Assembly (NCBI RefSeq): GCF_900107925.1
Contig: NZ_FNUJ01000009.1
Location: 186,001-250,000 of the forward strand
Direction: 5' to 3'
DNA length: 64,000 bases
Source: Amycolatopsis pretoriensis
GTDB lineage: Bacteria; Actinomycetota; Actinomycetes; Mycobacteriales; Pseudonocardiaceae
Numbering within the stretch: the stretch's first letter is position 1; each line of letters begins with the position of its first letter. The position numbers and the translations under genes were made by a program. Below are positions 50,368 through 57,783 of the stretch, in pieces. Below the pieces are notes generated by a model that had not been told where the DNA came from, ran no database searches, and was given only the letters and a program-made list of their open reading frames with translations.

Positions 50368-50400
50368 AGTCGCCGGGGTTGGGTCGCACGATCCGACTTT

Positions 50401-50513
50401 GCCGGGCCCCCGCCTCACCCAGGGGGGCGTCCCCTTGGCCAGTCTACCGGCCCCCACCGACAACAGACCCCGCCGAAGCCCAGTTGTCCACAGCCGGCGC
50501 GACCTGTGGACAA
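50401..50513 (-). repeat. Repeat element 2 (inverted copy of element 1)
   Basis: Reading the minus strand: TTGTCCACA (50513-50505), 12 bp, TGTGGACAA (50492-50484), and, 21 bp past the 8-base TGTGGACA core, TTGTCGGTG-N8-TAGACT (50463-50441). Both DnaA boxes match at 9 of 9. The promoter core is identical to that of element 1 except in one spacer base. It points away from the methyltransferase gene toward the gap, where no gene starts. Confidence 0.8.
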
Positions 50514-50517
50514 CAGC

Positions 50518-51162
50518 TCAAACCGCCGCCGCGACCAGCAGGCCGCCGCCCACCGGCAACAACGCCGGGACCAGCCGCTCGTCCTCCCGGAACGCCCGCG
50601 CGACCTCGCGCAACGCCAGCGTCTCCGGGTCCCGGTGCGATGGGTCGATCACCCTCCCACCGGCCAAAACGTTGTGGAACGCGATGATCCCGCCCCGCCG
50701 CAGCAGCGACACGCCCAGCTCGTAGCACCCCGGGTACTCGATGTGCGCGGAATCGACGAACACCAGGTCGTACCCGCCCGGCGTGAGCCGCTGCAGCACG
50801 TCCAGCGCGCGCCCGATGATCAGCCGCGTGCGGCCTGGGGCGTAGCCGGCCTCGCGGAACGTCGCGCGCGCTGCCCGCTGGTACTCCGGCTCGACGTCGA
50901 TCGAGGTCAGGATGCCGTCGGACGCCATGCCGCGCAGCAGGCTCAGCCCGCTCACCCCGGCCCCCGTGCCGACCTCGACGACCGCCTTCGCGCACAGCGT
51001 CGCGGCCAAGAACCGCAACGTCGCGCCCGCACCCGCGCTGAGCGGGGTGCAGCCCAGGTCCTCGGCCCGCGCCCGGGCCGTGGCCAGCACCTCGTCGTCG
51101 GGCAGGTACCCGTCGACGAACCCGGAATCGGCCGGTGCGGCCGCAGGGGTGGGCGTGTTCAC
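50518..51162 (-). CDS. SAM-dependent O-methyltransferase
   Basis: A 214-residue class I methyltransferase of the O-methyltransferase (COMT-like) family. The SAM motif AVVEVGTGAGVSGLSLLRG is near residue 62, the acidic motif ILTSIDVEPE near 85 and VFVDSAHIEYP near 133. It corresponds to Rv1220c next to sigE. GTG 51162 is probably leaderless: TAACCT (51174-51169 on this strand) lies 6 nt upstream. Convergent with the MFS gene. Substrate unknown. Confidence 0.9.
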   Translation of the reverse strand: MNTPTPAAAPADSGFVDGYLPDDEVLATARARAEDLGCTPLSAGAGATLRFLAATLCAKAVVEVGTGAGVSGLSLLRGMASDGILTSIDVEPEYQRAARATFREAGYAPGRTRLIIGRALDVLQRLTPGGYDLVFVDSAHIEYPGCYELGVSLLRRGGIIAFHNVLAGGRVIDPSHRDPETLALREVARAFREDERLVPALLPVGGGLLVAAAV

Positions 51163-51229
51163 GCACGGAGGTTAGCGTTGGTTGTCGATAAATCAGCGCA
51201 GGCTCCCTGGTAAGCACCCGGGGAGAAGT

Positions 51230-51257
51230 TCTCAGCCTGCTCTCAGTCCAGTCTCAC
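51230..51257. promoter_or_regulatory. Three 11-bp-spaced TCTCA(G/C) repeats upstream of sigE
   Basis: TCTCAG at 51230, TCTCAG at 51241 and TCTCAC at 51252 are spaced by exactly 11 bp, one helical turn, as in tandem OmpR/PhoB-type response regulator sites. In mycobacteria MprA binds direct repeats ahead of sigE. Located about 95-120 bp before the sigE start. Confidence 0.6.
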
Positions 51258-51298
51258 TAGAACCATAAGGAGTCCGGACAGACTCAGTGAGGAACACG

Positions 51299-51324
51299 GG
51301 AACACCGTGCCGAGGACCCGCGTT
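51299..51324 (+). promoter_or_regulatory. Candidate ECF sigma-factor promoter of sigE
   Basis: GGAACA (51299-51304), 16 bp, CGTT (51321-51324) fits the GGAAC-N16/17-CGTT type used by extracytoplasmic-function sigma factors, including SigE itself. It lies 27 bp before the start codon, suggesting autoregulation. Confidence 0.55.
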
Positions 51325-51350
51325 GGGTGGAGCAGACAGGAGAAACACAG

Positions 51351-51971
51351 ATGGAGGTGCCTGCTCCCGCGATGCAGAACGCCGTTGCCGAAAACGACGC
51401 CGACGCGGCTCAGCCCGTGTCCCTGGACGAGGCGGTCTGGACGCCGCCGTCCTGGGACGAGGTCGTCCGCGAGCACAGCGACCGGGTCTACCGGCTCGCC
51501 TACCGCCTGACCGGCAACACGCACGACGCCGAGGACCTCACCCAGGAGACCTTCATCCGGGTCTTCCGGTCGCTGGCGTCCTACAAGCCCGGCACGTTCG
51601 AGGGCTGGCTGCACCGGATCACCACCAACCTGTTCCTCGACATGGCCCGCCGCCGCTCGCGCGTGCGGATGGAAGGCCTGCCCGAGGACACCGACCGCAT
51701 CGTGGGCGACGACCCGAGCCCCGAGCAGGTCTTCTCCGACACCCACCTGGACCCGGACCTGCAGGCGGCGCTCGACGAGCTGCCCCCGGAGTTCCGCGCC
51801 GCCGTGGTGCTGTGTGACGTCGAAGGCCTGTCGTACGAGGAGATCGGCGCGACGCTCGGGGTCAAGCTGGGCACCGTCCGCAGCCGGATCCACCGCGGGC
51901 GCCAGGCGCTGCGGGCTTCACTCGAGCGCCGGCGCGCTTACGCACCGGAGTCTGCGAAGGTGTCGGTATGA
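51351..51971 (+). CDS. sigE: ECF sigma factor SigE
   Basis: A 206-residue group-4 sigma factor. Region 2 reads HSDRVYRLAYRLTGNTHDAE and LTQETFIRVFRSLASYKPGT; region 4 is LPPEFRAAVVLCDVEGLSYE followed by VKLGTVRSRIHRGRQALRAS. ATG 51351 has AGGAG 8 bases before it; an ATG at 51327 is an alternative. It overlaps rseA by ATGA. Gene order methyltransferase-sigE-rseA-htrA-tatB matches mycobacteria, where SigE answers envelope stress. Confidence 0.95.
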   Translation: MEVPAPAMQNAVAENDADAAQPVSLDEAVWTPPSWDEVVREHSDRVYRLAYRLTGNTHDAEDLTQETFIRVFRSLASYKPGTFEGWLHRITTNLFLDMARRRSRVRMEGLPEDTDRIVGDDPSPEQVFSDTHLDPDLQAALDELPPEFRAAVVLCDVEGLSYEEIGATLGVKLGTVRSRIHRGRQALRASLERRRAYAPESAKVSV

Positions 51972-52618
51972 CCGCACCGCGAGGCTGGGGACTCCCCGAG
52001 TCGCACCTGATGCCGGACGCCGTGGTGGCGTTCGTCGACGGAGAGCTTCCGCACGGCCCGCGCGACCGCGCGGCTTCGCACATCACGCGCTGCGCGGCGT
52101 GCGCGGCCGAGGTGCGCGCCCAGCGCCAGACGGTGGAGGCGATCCGCCGCGCGTCGGCGCCGTCGATGTCGGCCGGGTTCCTGGCGAGCCTGCAGTCGAT
52201 CCCGCAGCACACGGAGCTCCCGAGCACCCCGGACAACCTGGCGATCACCGCCGACGGCCAGCTGGTCGCGGTCCAGCGCCCGGACCGGGTGGCGGGCCTG
52301 CGCGAAACGGGCGTGCTGGGTGGTGTCGCGCCGTTGGGATCATCGGCGCCGCTGGGCCAGTCGCCGAACGTCGTCGGCGGCTTCAAGCGCCGCGCGGCCC
52401 AGGGGGCCGGCGTGGTCGTCTCGGGCCTGGTGCTGAGCGCACTGGCGCTGGTGGGGACGACAGCGGACAGCGGTGACGGCGCGCCGGAGACCGGTGGCGG
52501 GGCGCCGCAGCAGGCCAACCTGCTGCCGGCCCAGATGGCGGTCCCGCAGCAGCAGGTGGTGCCGCCTTCGACCCCGGTGAGCACGACGCCGGCCGCGGTG
52601 CCGGCCGGGATGCGCTGA
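51968..52618 (+). CDS. rseA: Anti-sigma factor RseA
   Basis: A 216-residue ZAS-type anti-sigma factor. The zinc motif is H38, C42 and C45 in ASHITRCAACAAEV. A mid-protein linker leads to a possible transmembrane segment (about residues 147-165, VVVSGLVLSALALVG) and a Pro/Gln-rich tail, so it may be membrane-attached, unlike the shorter soluble members. Translational coupling with sigE (ATGA) sets the expected stoichiometry. It holds SigE until redox or proteolytic release. A hairpin terminator follows. Confidence 0.9.
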   Translation: MTAPRGWGLPESHLMPDAVVAFVDGELPHGPRDRAASHITRCAACAAEVRAQRQTVEAIRRASAPSMSAGFLASLQSIPQHTELPSTPDNLAITADGQLVAVQRPDRVAGLRETGVLGGVAPLGSSAPLGQSPNVVGGFKRRAAQGAGVVVSGLVLSALALVGTTADSGDGAPETGGGAPQQANLLPAQMAVPQQQVVPPSTPVSTTPAAVPAGMR

Positions 52619-52630
52619 GACTTCGTTCCA

Positions 52631-52668
52631 CGAAGGCCGTCATGAGGGATTCCTCGTGGCGGCCTTCG
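52631..52668 (+). terminator. Hairpin after rseA
   Basis: CGAAGGCCG (52631-52639) pairs with CGGCCTTCG (52660-52668); the inner part of the stem (CATGAGG/CCTCGTG) adds more pairs with G-T wobble. It lies 13 bp after the rseA stop. Confidence 0.6.
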
Positions 52669-52772
52669 GCATGTCCGGGGCGCGGCCGGCGCTGGACGGG
52701 CTCGGCGGCGGCCGGGGACGCTGCCGGGTGCGGCCGGATCCGGCGACGGCTCGGCGGCGGCCTGGGAGGTCG

Positions 52773-52816
52773 CGAATGACCCATTCGGGACCTCCGAAGA
52801 CCGGAATGAGTCATTC
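52773..52816. repeat. Paired-box palindromes, copy 6
   Basis: CGAATGACCCATTCG (52773-52787) and GAATGAGTCATTC (52804-52816) carry AATG-N3-CATT boxes starting at 52775 and 52805, exactly 30 bp apart. Located downstream of the rseA hairpin. Confidence 0.85.
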
Positions 52817-52944
52817 GGGACACCGCCGCGGCCCGACCGGCGCCACGAACCCAAGCAACAGCCATTTCACCGCCGGACCGGCAGACTCCGAGCACTGGGC
52901 TTGGGTATCGTCACGCCCAGCCACCTGATCTTCTGCACCGGGGA

Positions 52945-54462
52945 ATGATGACCGAGCCGAACGTGAATCCCGAGCAGCCCGGCGCGCGCGATGCCGACCG
53001 GCTGGGTCCGCGGCCGCTCGCGCGGCCGGCCGTCGATCCCGCTCAGGCCGCCGTCTTCGGCAGGCCCACCGGGGTCGATGGTGCGTTCGACAAGCTCTAC
53101 ACCCCGCAGAAGCCCAACGGCGTCCGGCTCGCGCCGCCCGCTCCCGAGTCGCTGGCCGAGGCCTTCCGGCGGCCGCCCGGGGCCGAAGGCGTGCTGCTCG
53201 AACGGCCGCGGGAAGCCACCGGGGACCCGGAAACCCCGGACCCGCCCCTCTGGAACAGCACCAGCGACCCCTGGCGCGATCCCGGCGCCGGGGCCGTCCT
53301 CGCCGGGCCCGCGATGCCCGCCGAAGACGAGGAAAAGCCCGCGAAACGCCCTCCCGGCGCGCTGCTCAGCCTGCCCGAGGTGCTCTTCGGCCGCCGCGTG
53401 CAGCCGAAGGCGCTCGCGCTGCTCGGGGTCGTCGCGCTGCTCGTCGGGGCCGTCGGGGGGCTCGTCGGGTGGTGGGTCGCCGACACCGGGAACGAGCTCA
53501 CCGGCTCCGCCACCATCTCCGAAGCCGAGGCCGCCAAGGAACGGCCCGCCGGCTCGGTCGCCGAGATCGCCAAGCGCGTCGCGCCCGCCGTCGTCTCGCT
53601 CGAGGTCTACAAGCCCGGCGCCGACTCCGGGGAGCAGGGCTCCGGCGTCATGATCGACCCGCAGGGCTACATCCTCACCAACGAGCACGTGATCTCCTCC
53701 GCGAGCGCCGACCCCGGCGTCAAGGTCACCGCGATCTTCATCGACGGCACCCGCACCGAGGCCAAGCTCGTCGGCTCCGACCAGAAGACCGACCTCGCCG
53801 TCGTCAAGGTCAACGTCACCAACCCGACCGTCCTGCAGATCGGCAAGTCCGCGGACCTGCAGGTCGGCGACACCGTGATGGCCATCGGCTCGCCGCTGGC
53901 GCTGCAGAACTCGGTGACCGCCGGCATCGTCAGCGCCCTCAACCGGCCGATCACCGCGGGCGGCGACAACGGCGCCCCGCCGGTCACCTACGAAGCCATC
54001 CAGACCGACGCCGCCATCAACCACGGCAACTCCGGCGGCGCGCTCGTCGACGCCACCGGCGCGCTCGTCGGGATCAACTCCTCGATCCGCTCCTCCGGCG
54101 CCGACGGCGGCAGCATCGGCATCGGCTTCGCCATCCCCAGCGACTACGCGATCAAGATCGCGAAGGCGCTGATCAAGGACGGCAAGGTCCAGCACGCCGA
54201 CATCGGCATCAACGCCTCGTCGACGGTCGCCGGCTCCTCGACCATGGGCGCCCAGGTGAAGAACGTCGCCCCCGGCGGCCCGGCCGCGAACGCCGGCATC
54301 AAGGAGGGCGACGTCATCACGAAGATCGGCGGCCGCCTGGTGCGCGACTCGGCCGAGATGACGGTCGCCGTGCGCGCCCACGACGTCGGCGAGGTCGTGC
54401 CGGTGCAGCTGGCCCGCGACGGCGCCAGCTTCGTCGTGGACGTAACCCTGGCTTCCGACTGA
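52945..54462 (+). CDS. htrA: Membrane-anchored serine protease HtrA
   Basis: A 505-residue DegP-like protease. A Pro-rich cytoplasmic N-terminus (1-150), a transmembrane helix (about 156-178), a trypsin-like domain with H248 (LTNEHVI), D283 (KTDLAVV) and S363 (GNSGGAL), and a C-terminal PDZ domain from about 410. It digests or refolds damaged envelope proteins. ATG 52945 or 52948. It follows sigE-rseA, as in mycobacteria where it helps feedback on SigE signalling. Confidence 0.94.
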   Translation: MMTEPNVNPEQPGARDADRLGPRPLARPAVDPAQAAVFGRPTGVDGAFDKLYTPQKPNGVRLAPPAPESLAEAFRRPPGAEGVLLERPREATGDPETPDPPLWNSTSDPWRDPGAGAVLAGPAMPAEDEEKPAKRPPGALLSLPEVLFGRRVQPKALALLGVVALLVGAVGGLVGWWVADTGNELTGSATISEAEAAKERPAGSVAEIAKRVAPAVVSLEVYKPGADSGEQGSGVMIDPQGYILTNEHVISSASADPGVKVTAIFIDGTRTEAKLVGSDQKTDLAVVKVNVTNPTVLQIGKSADLQVGDTVMAIGSPLALQNSVTAGIVSALNRPITAGGDNGAPPVTYEAIQTDAAINHGNSGGALVDATGALVGINSSIRSSGADGGSIGIGFAIPSDYAIKIAKALIKDGKVQHADIGINASSTVAGSSTMGAQVKNVAPGGPAANAGIKEGDVITKIGGRLVRDSAEMTVAVRAHDVGEVVPVQLARDGASFVVDVTLASD

Positions 54463-54466
54463 GTTC

Positions 54467-54491
54467 CCGCGTTCGGCCTGCCGGAACGCGG
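54467..54491 (+). terminator. Short hairpin after htrA
   Basis: CCGCGTTC (54467-54474) pairs with GAACGCGG (54484-54491). It lies 5 bp past the htrA stop and before tatB; weak, without T-tract. Confidence 0.45.
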
Positions 54492-54539
54492 CAGGGGGCG
54501 GGTACCCTGGGCGGGTAGGTTCCGAGCGGAGGTAGACGG

Positions 54540-54974
54540 GTGTTCGACAGTGTCGGATGGGGGGAAATCCTCGTCCTCATCATCGCCGGTCTCTTCATCC
54601 TCGGCCCGGAACGGCTTCCCGAAGCGGCGTCCTGGATGGCGAAGAGCGTGAAGAAGGTCCGCGACTTCGCGACCGGCGCGCGGGAACAGCTGCGCGAGGA
54701 GATGGGCCCGGAGTTCGACCAGCTCCGCAAGCCACTCGAAGACCTGCGCGGGCTGCGCAACTTCGACCCGAAGCGGGTGGTGACGCAGCACCTGTTCGAC
54801 GGCGACGCGGACCCGCTCGGCATCAAGGGCATCACGAACGGCAGCCCGAACCTGGGCGGTGCCAACGGTTCGAACGGGACGAACGGCTCGAACGGGCACC
54901 CGGCGACCCAGGCGAAGACGCCGGAACCCCTGAAGCCGGGGGAGCGCCCGCCGATCGACCCCGACGCCACCTGA
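54540..54974 (+). CDS. tatB: Sec-independent translocase protein TatB
   Basis: A 144-residue membrane-anchored subunit of the twin-arginine translocase. The N-terminal FDSVGWGEILVLIIAGLFIL followed by GPERLPEA is the TatA/B transmembrane hinge motif, then an amphipathic helix. The C-terminal tail is rich in Gly, Asn and Ser (GSNGTNGSNG) and disordered. GTG 54540 has GGAGG seven bases upstream. Position after htrA agrees with mycobacterial tatB (Rv1224), which favours TatB over TatA. Confidence 0.92.
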   Translation: MFDSVGWGEILVLIIAGLFILGPERLPEAASWMAKSVKKVRDFATGAREQLREEMGPEFDQLRKPLEDLRGLRNFDPKRVVTQHLFDGDADPLGIKGITNGSPNLGGANGSNGTNGSNGHPATQAKTPEPLKPGERPPIDPDAT

Positions 54975-55082
54975 CCCCTTTGTCCGTTTCCCGGGTCCCC
55001 CTCAGTTCCTGAGCGGCGACCGTTCTCCTCGCTACGTTCGAGCGGGGGCGGCCGGCCGCCGCCCGCGAACGAAGGGGAGATG

Positions 55083-56117
55083 ATGAAACTCAGATCGCTG
55101 GGCTGCGCGCTGCTCGCCCTGGGCCTGCTGGGATCCGGTCAGACCGCGTCCGCCGCCACCGAAGCCGCCTGCACCTGGAAGCCCACCGTGCTCGCCGCCG
55201 GCACCTCCGTCAGCGCGCAGGTGACCGCGACCGACGACAAGGGCGGCTTCGCCGGCTGGACCCGGCCCGCCGGCTCGGCCGGCACCCGGGCCGCGGCCTG
55301 GACCGGCGGCGGGTACACCGACCTCGGCGTCGCCCGCGCCATGAACCCGCGGGTGACCGCCGAGAACCGCGCGGGTGCCGTCGCCGGGACCGCGCGCACC
55401 TCGATCTCCGGATACGTCGTCGAGAAGGCGTTCAAGAGCTCCGGCGGCGGGCTCGTCGAGCTGCCGCTCCCGGCGTCCGGGGGCTACGCGCGGTCGGACG
55501 CCGTCGGCATCACCGACTCCGGCGACGTCATCGGCACCGTCGCCAAGCAGGACGGGACCGGCCGGATCGCCGCCCGCTGGCCCGCCACCCAGCCGGACAG
55601 CGTGACGCTGCTGCCCGGCGCGCCCTCGTCCGGCGTCGGCCCGGTCGCGGTCGACACCGACGGGACGATCGTGCTGAACAGCTCCGATCTTTGGCGCGAC
55701 GGGACGCTGACCCACCTCGGCACCCTGCCGGGCCTGGAGTTCAAGTGGCCCGAAGCCATCAAGAACGGCCGCGTCGTCGGCTACGGCGTCTACAACGGCA
55801 AGAACGTCGGCGTCTACTGGGACCAGCAGCACGCGGCCCACGTCCTGCCGAAGTCCAGCTACAACCTGTCCACCGCCAACCCGGGGTTCTCGATCAACGC
55901 CGCCGGCCTGATCACCGGCCGCATCGACAACGCGAACGGCGGCAACGACTCCGCCGGCACCGGCTACGGCGTCTGGAACCAGGGCACCTTCGTCGCGAAG
56001 TTCGGCGACCTGGCGGCCGACCTGCCCGTGGTCATCGGCGACGACGGCACCGCGGGCGGCTACCGCTACGACTCCACCACGGAGAACTCGACCGCGTACT
56101 CCTGGCGCTGCTCCTGA
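55083..56117 (+). CDS. Secreted HAF/beta-propeller-like protein
   Basis: A 344-residue secreted protein with a signal peptide (to about residue 25). The mature chain has repeated short strands with DxxG(D/x)VIG-type turns (for example GITDSGDVIGTVA, VDTDGTIVLN), suggesting a beta-propeller of the HAF-repeat type seen in extracellular actinobacterial proteins. ATG 55083 is used; ATG 55080 is equally possible after GGGGAG. No catalytic residues are apparent. It is convergent with mrp. The function is unknown. Confidence 0.7.
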   Translation: MKLRSLGCALLALGLLGSGQTASAATEAACTWKPTVLAAGTSVSAQVTATDDKGGFAGWTRPAGSAGTRAAAWTGGGYTDLGVARAMNPRVTAENRAGAVAGTARTSISGYVVEKAFKSSGGGLVELPLPASGGYARSDAVGITDSGDVIGTVAKQDGTGRIAARWPATQPDSVTLLPGAPSSGVGPVAVDTDGTIVLNSSDLWRDGTLTHLGTLPGLEFKWPEAIKNGRVVGYGVYNGKNVGVYWDQQHAAHVLPKSSYNLSTANPGFSINAAGLITGRIDNANGGNDSAGTGYGVWNQGTFVAKFGDLAADLPVVIGDDGTAGGYRYDSTTENSTAYSWRCS

Positions 56118-56126
56118 CCGGACGGC

Positions 56127-57281
56127 TCAGCGGCCGGCCGGGGTGACGTTCAGCATCATCCCGGCCAGGCCGCGGGCCTTGACCGTCAGCTTCTTCGCCG
56201 CGTCCTTCAGCACCACCGACGCCGGCGCCTCCGGCTCGGTCAGCACCAGCGGCTCGCCCGCGTCGCCCTGGGCGACCATGCGCGGGTCCATCGGGACCTG
56301 CCCGAGCAGCGGCACCTCCGACCCGATCGACTTGGTCAGCGACGAAGCCACCGCCTCACCGCCGCCCGAGCCGAAGATCTCCATGCGTTCCCCGGACGGC
56401 GTCTCCAGCCACGACATGTTCTCGATGACCCCGGCGACGCGCTGACGCGTCTGCAGCGCGATCGCCCCCGCGCGCTCGGCCACCTCGGCCGCCGCCTGCT
56501 GCGGGGTCGTGACCACCAGGATCTCCGCGTTCGGGATCAGCTGGGCCACCGAGATCGCGATGTCGCCGGTGCCCGGCGGGAGGTCCAGCAGCAGGATGTC
56601 CAGGTCGCCCCAGAAGACGTCCGCCAGGAACTGCTGCAGCGCGCGGTGCAGCATCGGCCCGCGCCACACGACAGGCGTGTTGCCCGGGGTGAACATGCCG
56701 ATCGAGATCACCTTCACGCCGTGCGCCTGCGGCGGCATGATCATCGTGTCGACCTTGGTCGGCTTCTCGCGCGCGCCCAGCATGCGGGGGATCGAGTGGC
56801 CGTAGATGTCCGCGTCCACGACACCCACCGACAGCCCGCGCGCGGCCATCGCCGCCGCCAGGTTGACCGTCACCGACGACTTGCCGACGCCGCCCTTGCC
56901 CGACGCCACGCAGTACACCCGCGTCATCGAGCCCGGCTGGGCGAACGGGATCACCGGCTCGGCCGCGTCGCCGCGCAGGGACTTCCGCAGCTCGGAGCGC
57001 TGCTCGTCACTCATGACGTCGAGCTCCACGCGCACGTCCGCGACGCCGGGGAGCTTCGAGACGGCTTCCTTCGTGTCGTTGGTCAGCGTCGCCTTGAGCG
57101 GGCAGCCGGCCACCGTCAGGTAGATCCCGACCGTCACGACGCCGTCGTCGCCGACGACCACGTCCTTGACCATCCCCAGGTCCGTGATGGGTTTCCGGAT
57201 CTCCGGGTCTTGCACGCTCTTCAGCGCGCTGCGGACGTCGTCGACGCTGGGGAGCTGCTGGGTGCTGGTCACCCAGTCCAT
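56127..57281 (-). CDS. mrp: Mrp/NBP35-family P-loop Fe-S carrier protein
   Basis: A 384-residue cytosolic protein with an N-terminal MIP18/DUF59 domain (about 12-95) and a MinD-like ATPase with Walker A GKGGVGKSS near residue 128 and LLLDLPPGTGD. Family members load or transfer iron-sulfur clusters to apo-proteins. Its ATG 57281 starts one base after the DUF1003 stop, so the two form an operon with the MgtE-like gene upstream. Corresponds to mrp (Rv1229c) by position. No CxxC is evident, which may alter cluster handling. Confidence 0.92.
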   Translation of the reverse strand: MDWVTSTQQLPSVDDVRSALKSVQDPEIRKPITDLGMVKDVVVGDDGVVTVGIYLTVAGCPLKATLTNDTKEAVSKLPGVADVRVELDVMSDEQRSELRKSLRGDAAEPVIPFAQPGSMTRVYCVASGKGGVGKSSVTVNLAAAMAARGLSVGVVDADIYGHSIPRMLGAREKPTKVDTMIMPPQAHGVKVISIGMFTPGNTPVVWRGPMLHRALQQFLADVFWGDLDILLLDLPPGTGDIAISVAQLIPNAEILVVTTPQQAAAEVAERAGAIALQTRQRVAGVIENMSWLETPSGERMEIFGSGGGEAVASSLTKSIGSEVPLLGQVPMDPRMVAQGDAGEPLVLTEPEAPASVVLKDAAKKLTVKARGLAGMMLNVTPAGR

Positions 57282-57282
57282 G

Positions 57283-57783
57283 TTACGTACTGGTAGGGGT
57301 ACGGGATTTCTTGGGCTTTACGTCCAGGTCGTCTCGCAGCCGGTCCAGCTCGCTGCGCAGGTAGTCGCGCGTCGCGACCTCACCGATCGCCAGCCGCAGC
57401 GCCGCCAGCTCCCTGGCCAGGTACTCCGTGTCCGCTTTCGTCTGCGCGGCCCGGTTCCGGTCCTCTTCCAGGGAGACGCGGTCGCGGTCGTCCTGCCGGT
57501 TCTGCGCCAGCAGGATCAGCGGCGCCGCGTACGCCGCCTGCGTCGAAAAGGCCAGGTTGAGCAGGATGAACGGGTACGGGTCCCACCGCAGCGACAGCGC
57601 TGTGAGGTTCAGCACGATCCAGACGATGACGATCAGCGTCTGCCAGAACAGGTACTTCCCGGTGCCCAGGAACCGGGCGATCCGCTCGGTGAACCGGCCG
57701 AAGGTGTCCGGGTCGATGTTCAGCCTGAACCGGTTCTGGCTGCGGGGCTGGTCGAGCCGCCGTCCCGAAGTCGGTTCAGGCAC
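57283..57783 (-). CDS. DUF1003 membrane protein
   Basis: A 166-residue protein with two transmembrane helices (about 48-66 and 72-92) and the family segment DPYPFILLNLAFSTQAAYAA. A C-terminal coiled region rich in Asp, Arg and Leu follows. GTG 57783 overlaps the MgtE-like stop by 8 bp and has GGAGG upstream. Middle gene of the MgtE-like/DUF1003/mrp operon. The function is unknown; neighbouring MgtE-like domains suggest a link to magnesium. Confidence 0.88.
   Translation of the reverse strand: MPEPTSGRRLDQPRSQNRFRLNIDPDTFGRFTERIARFLGTGKYLFWQTLIVIVWIVLNLTALSLRWDPYPFILLNLAFSTQAAYAAPLILLAQNRQDDRDRVSLEEDRNRAAQTKADTEYLARELAALRLAIGEVATRDYLRSELDRLRDDLDVKPKKSRTPTST

Larger units (their letters stand above)
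49991..50517. other. 527-bp non-coding gap with repeats
   Basis: No gene seen. Contains direct repeats of about 40 bp (50136-50175 and 50240-50279, 104 bp apart, with a weaker third copy near 49999), the paired-box inverted repeat (50305-50367) and repeat element 2 (50401-50513). Confidence 0.65.
52619..52944. other. 326-bp gap between rseA and htrA
   Basis: Contains a terminator-like hairpin (52631-52668), the paired-box element (52773-52816) and the htrA upstream region with a TATCGT near 52906 as a possible -10. No gene is visible. Confidence 0.55.

Noticed and set aside
50030..50389. Peptides with NDPF/NESF repeats read from the paired-box elements
   Set aside because: The same pattern appears in both strands because the DNA is palindromic; no start signal or conserved downstream protein supports translation.
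47178..50513. Clustered TTGTCCACA boxes considered as a replication origin
   Set aside because: Only two boxes per element, no AT-rich unwinding region and no dnaA or dnaN nearby; the boxes are part of a dispersed repeat.
51327..51351. ATG 51327 as sigE start
   Set aside because: ATG 51351 has a better-placed AGGAG; the earlier ATG lies close to the candidate ECF promoter at 51299-51324.
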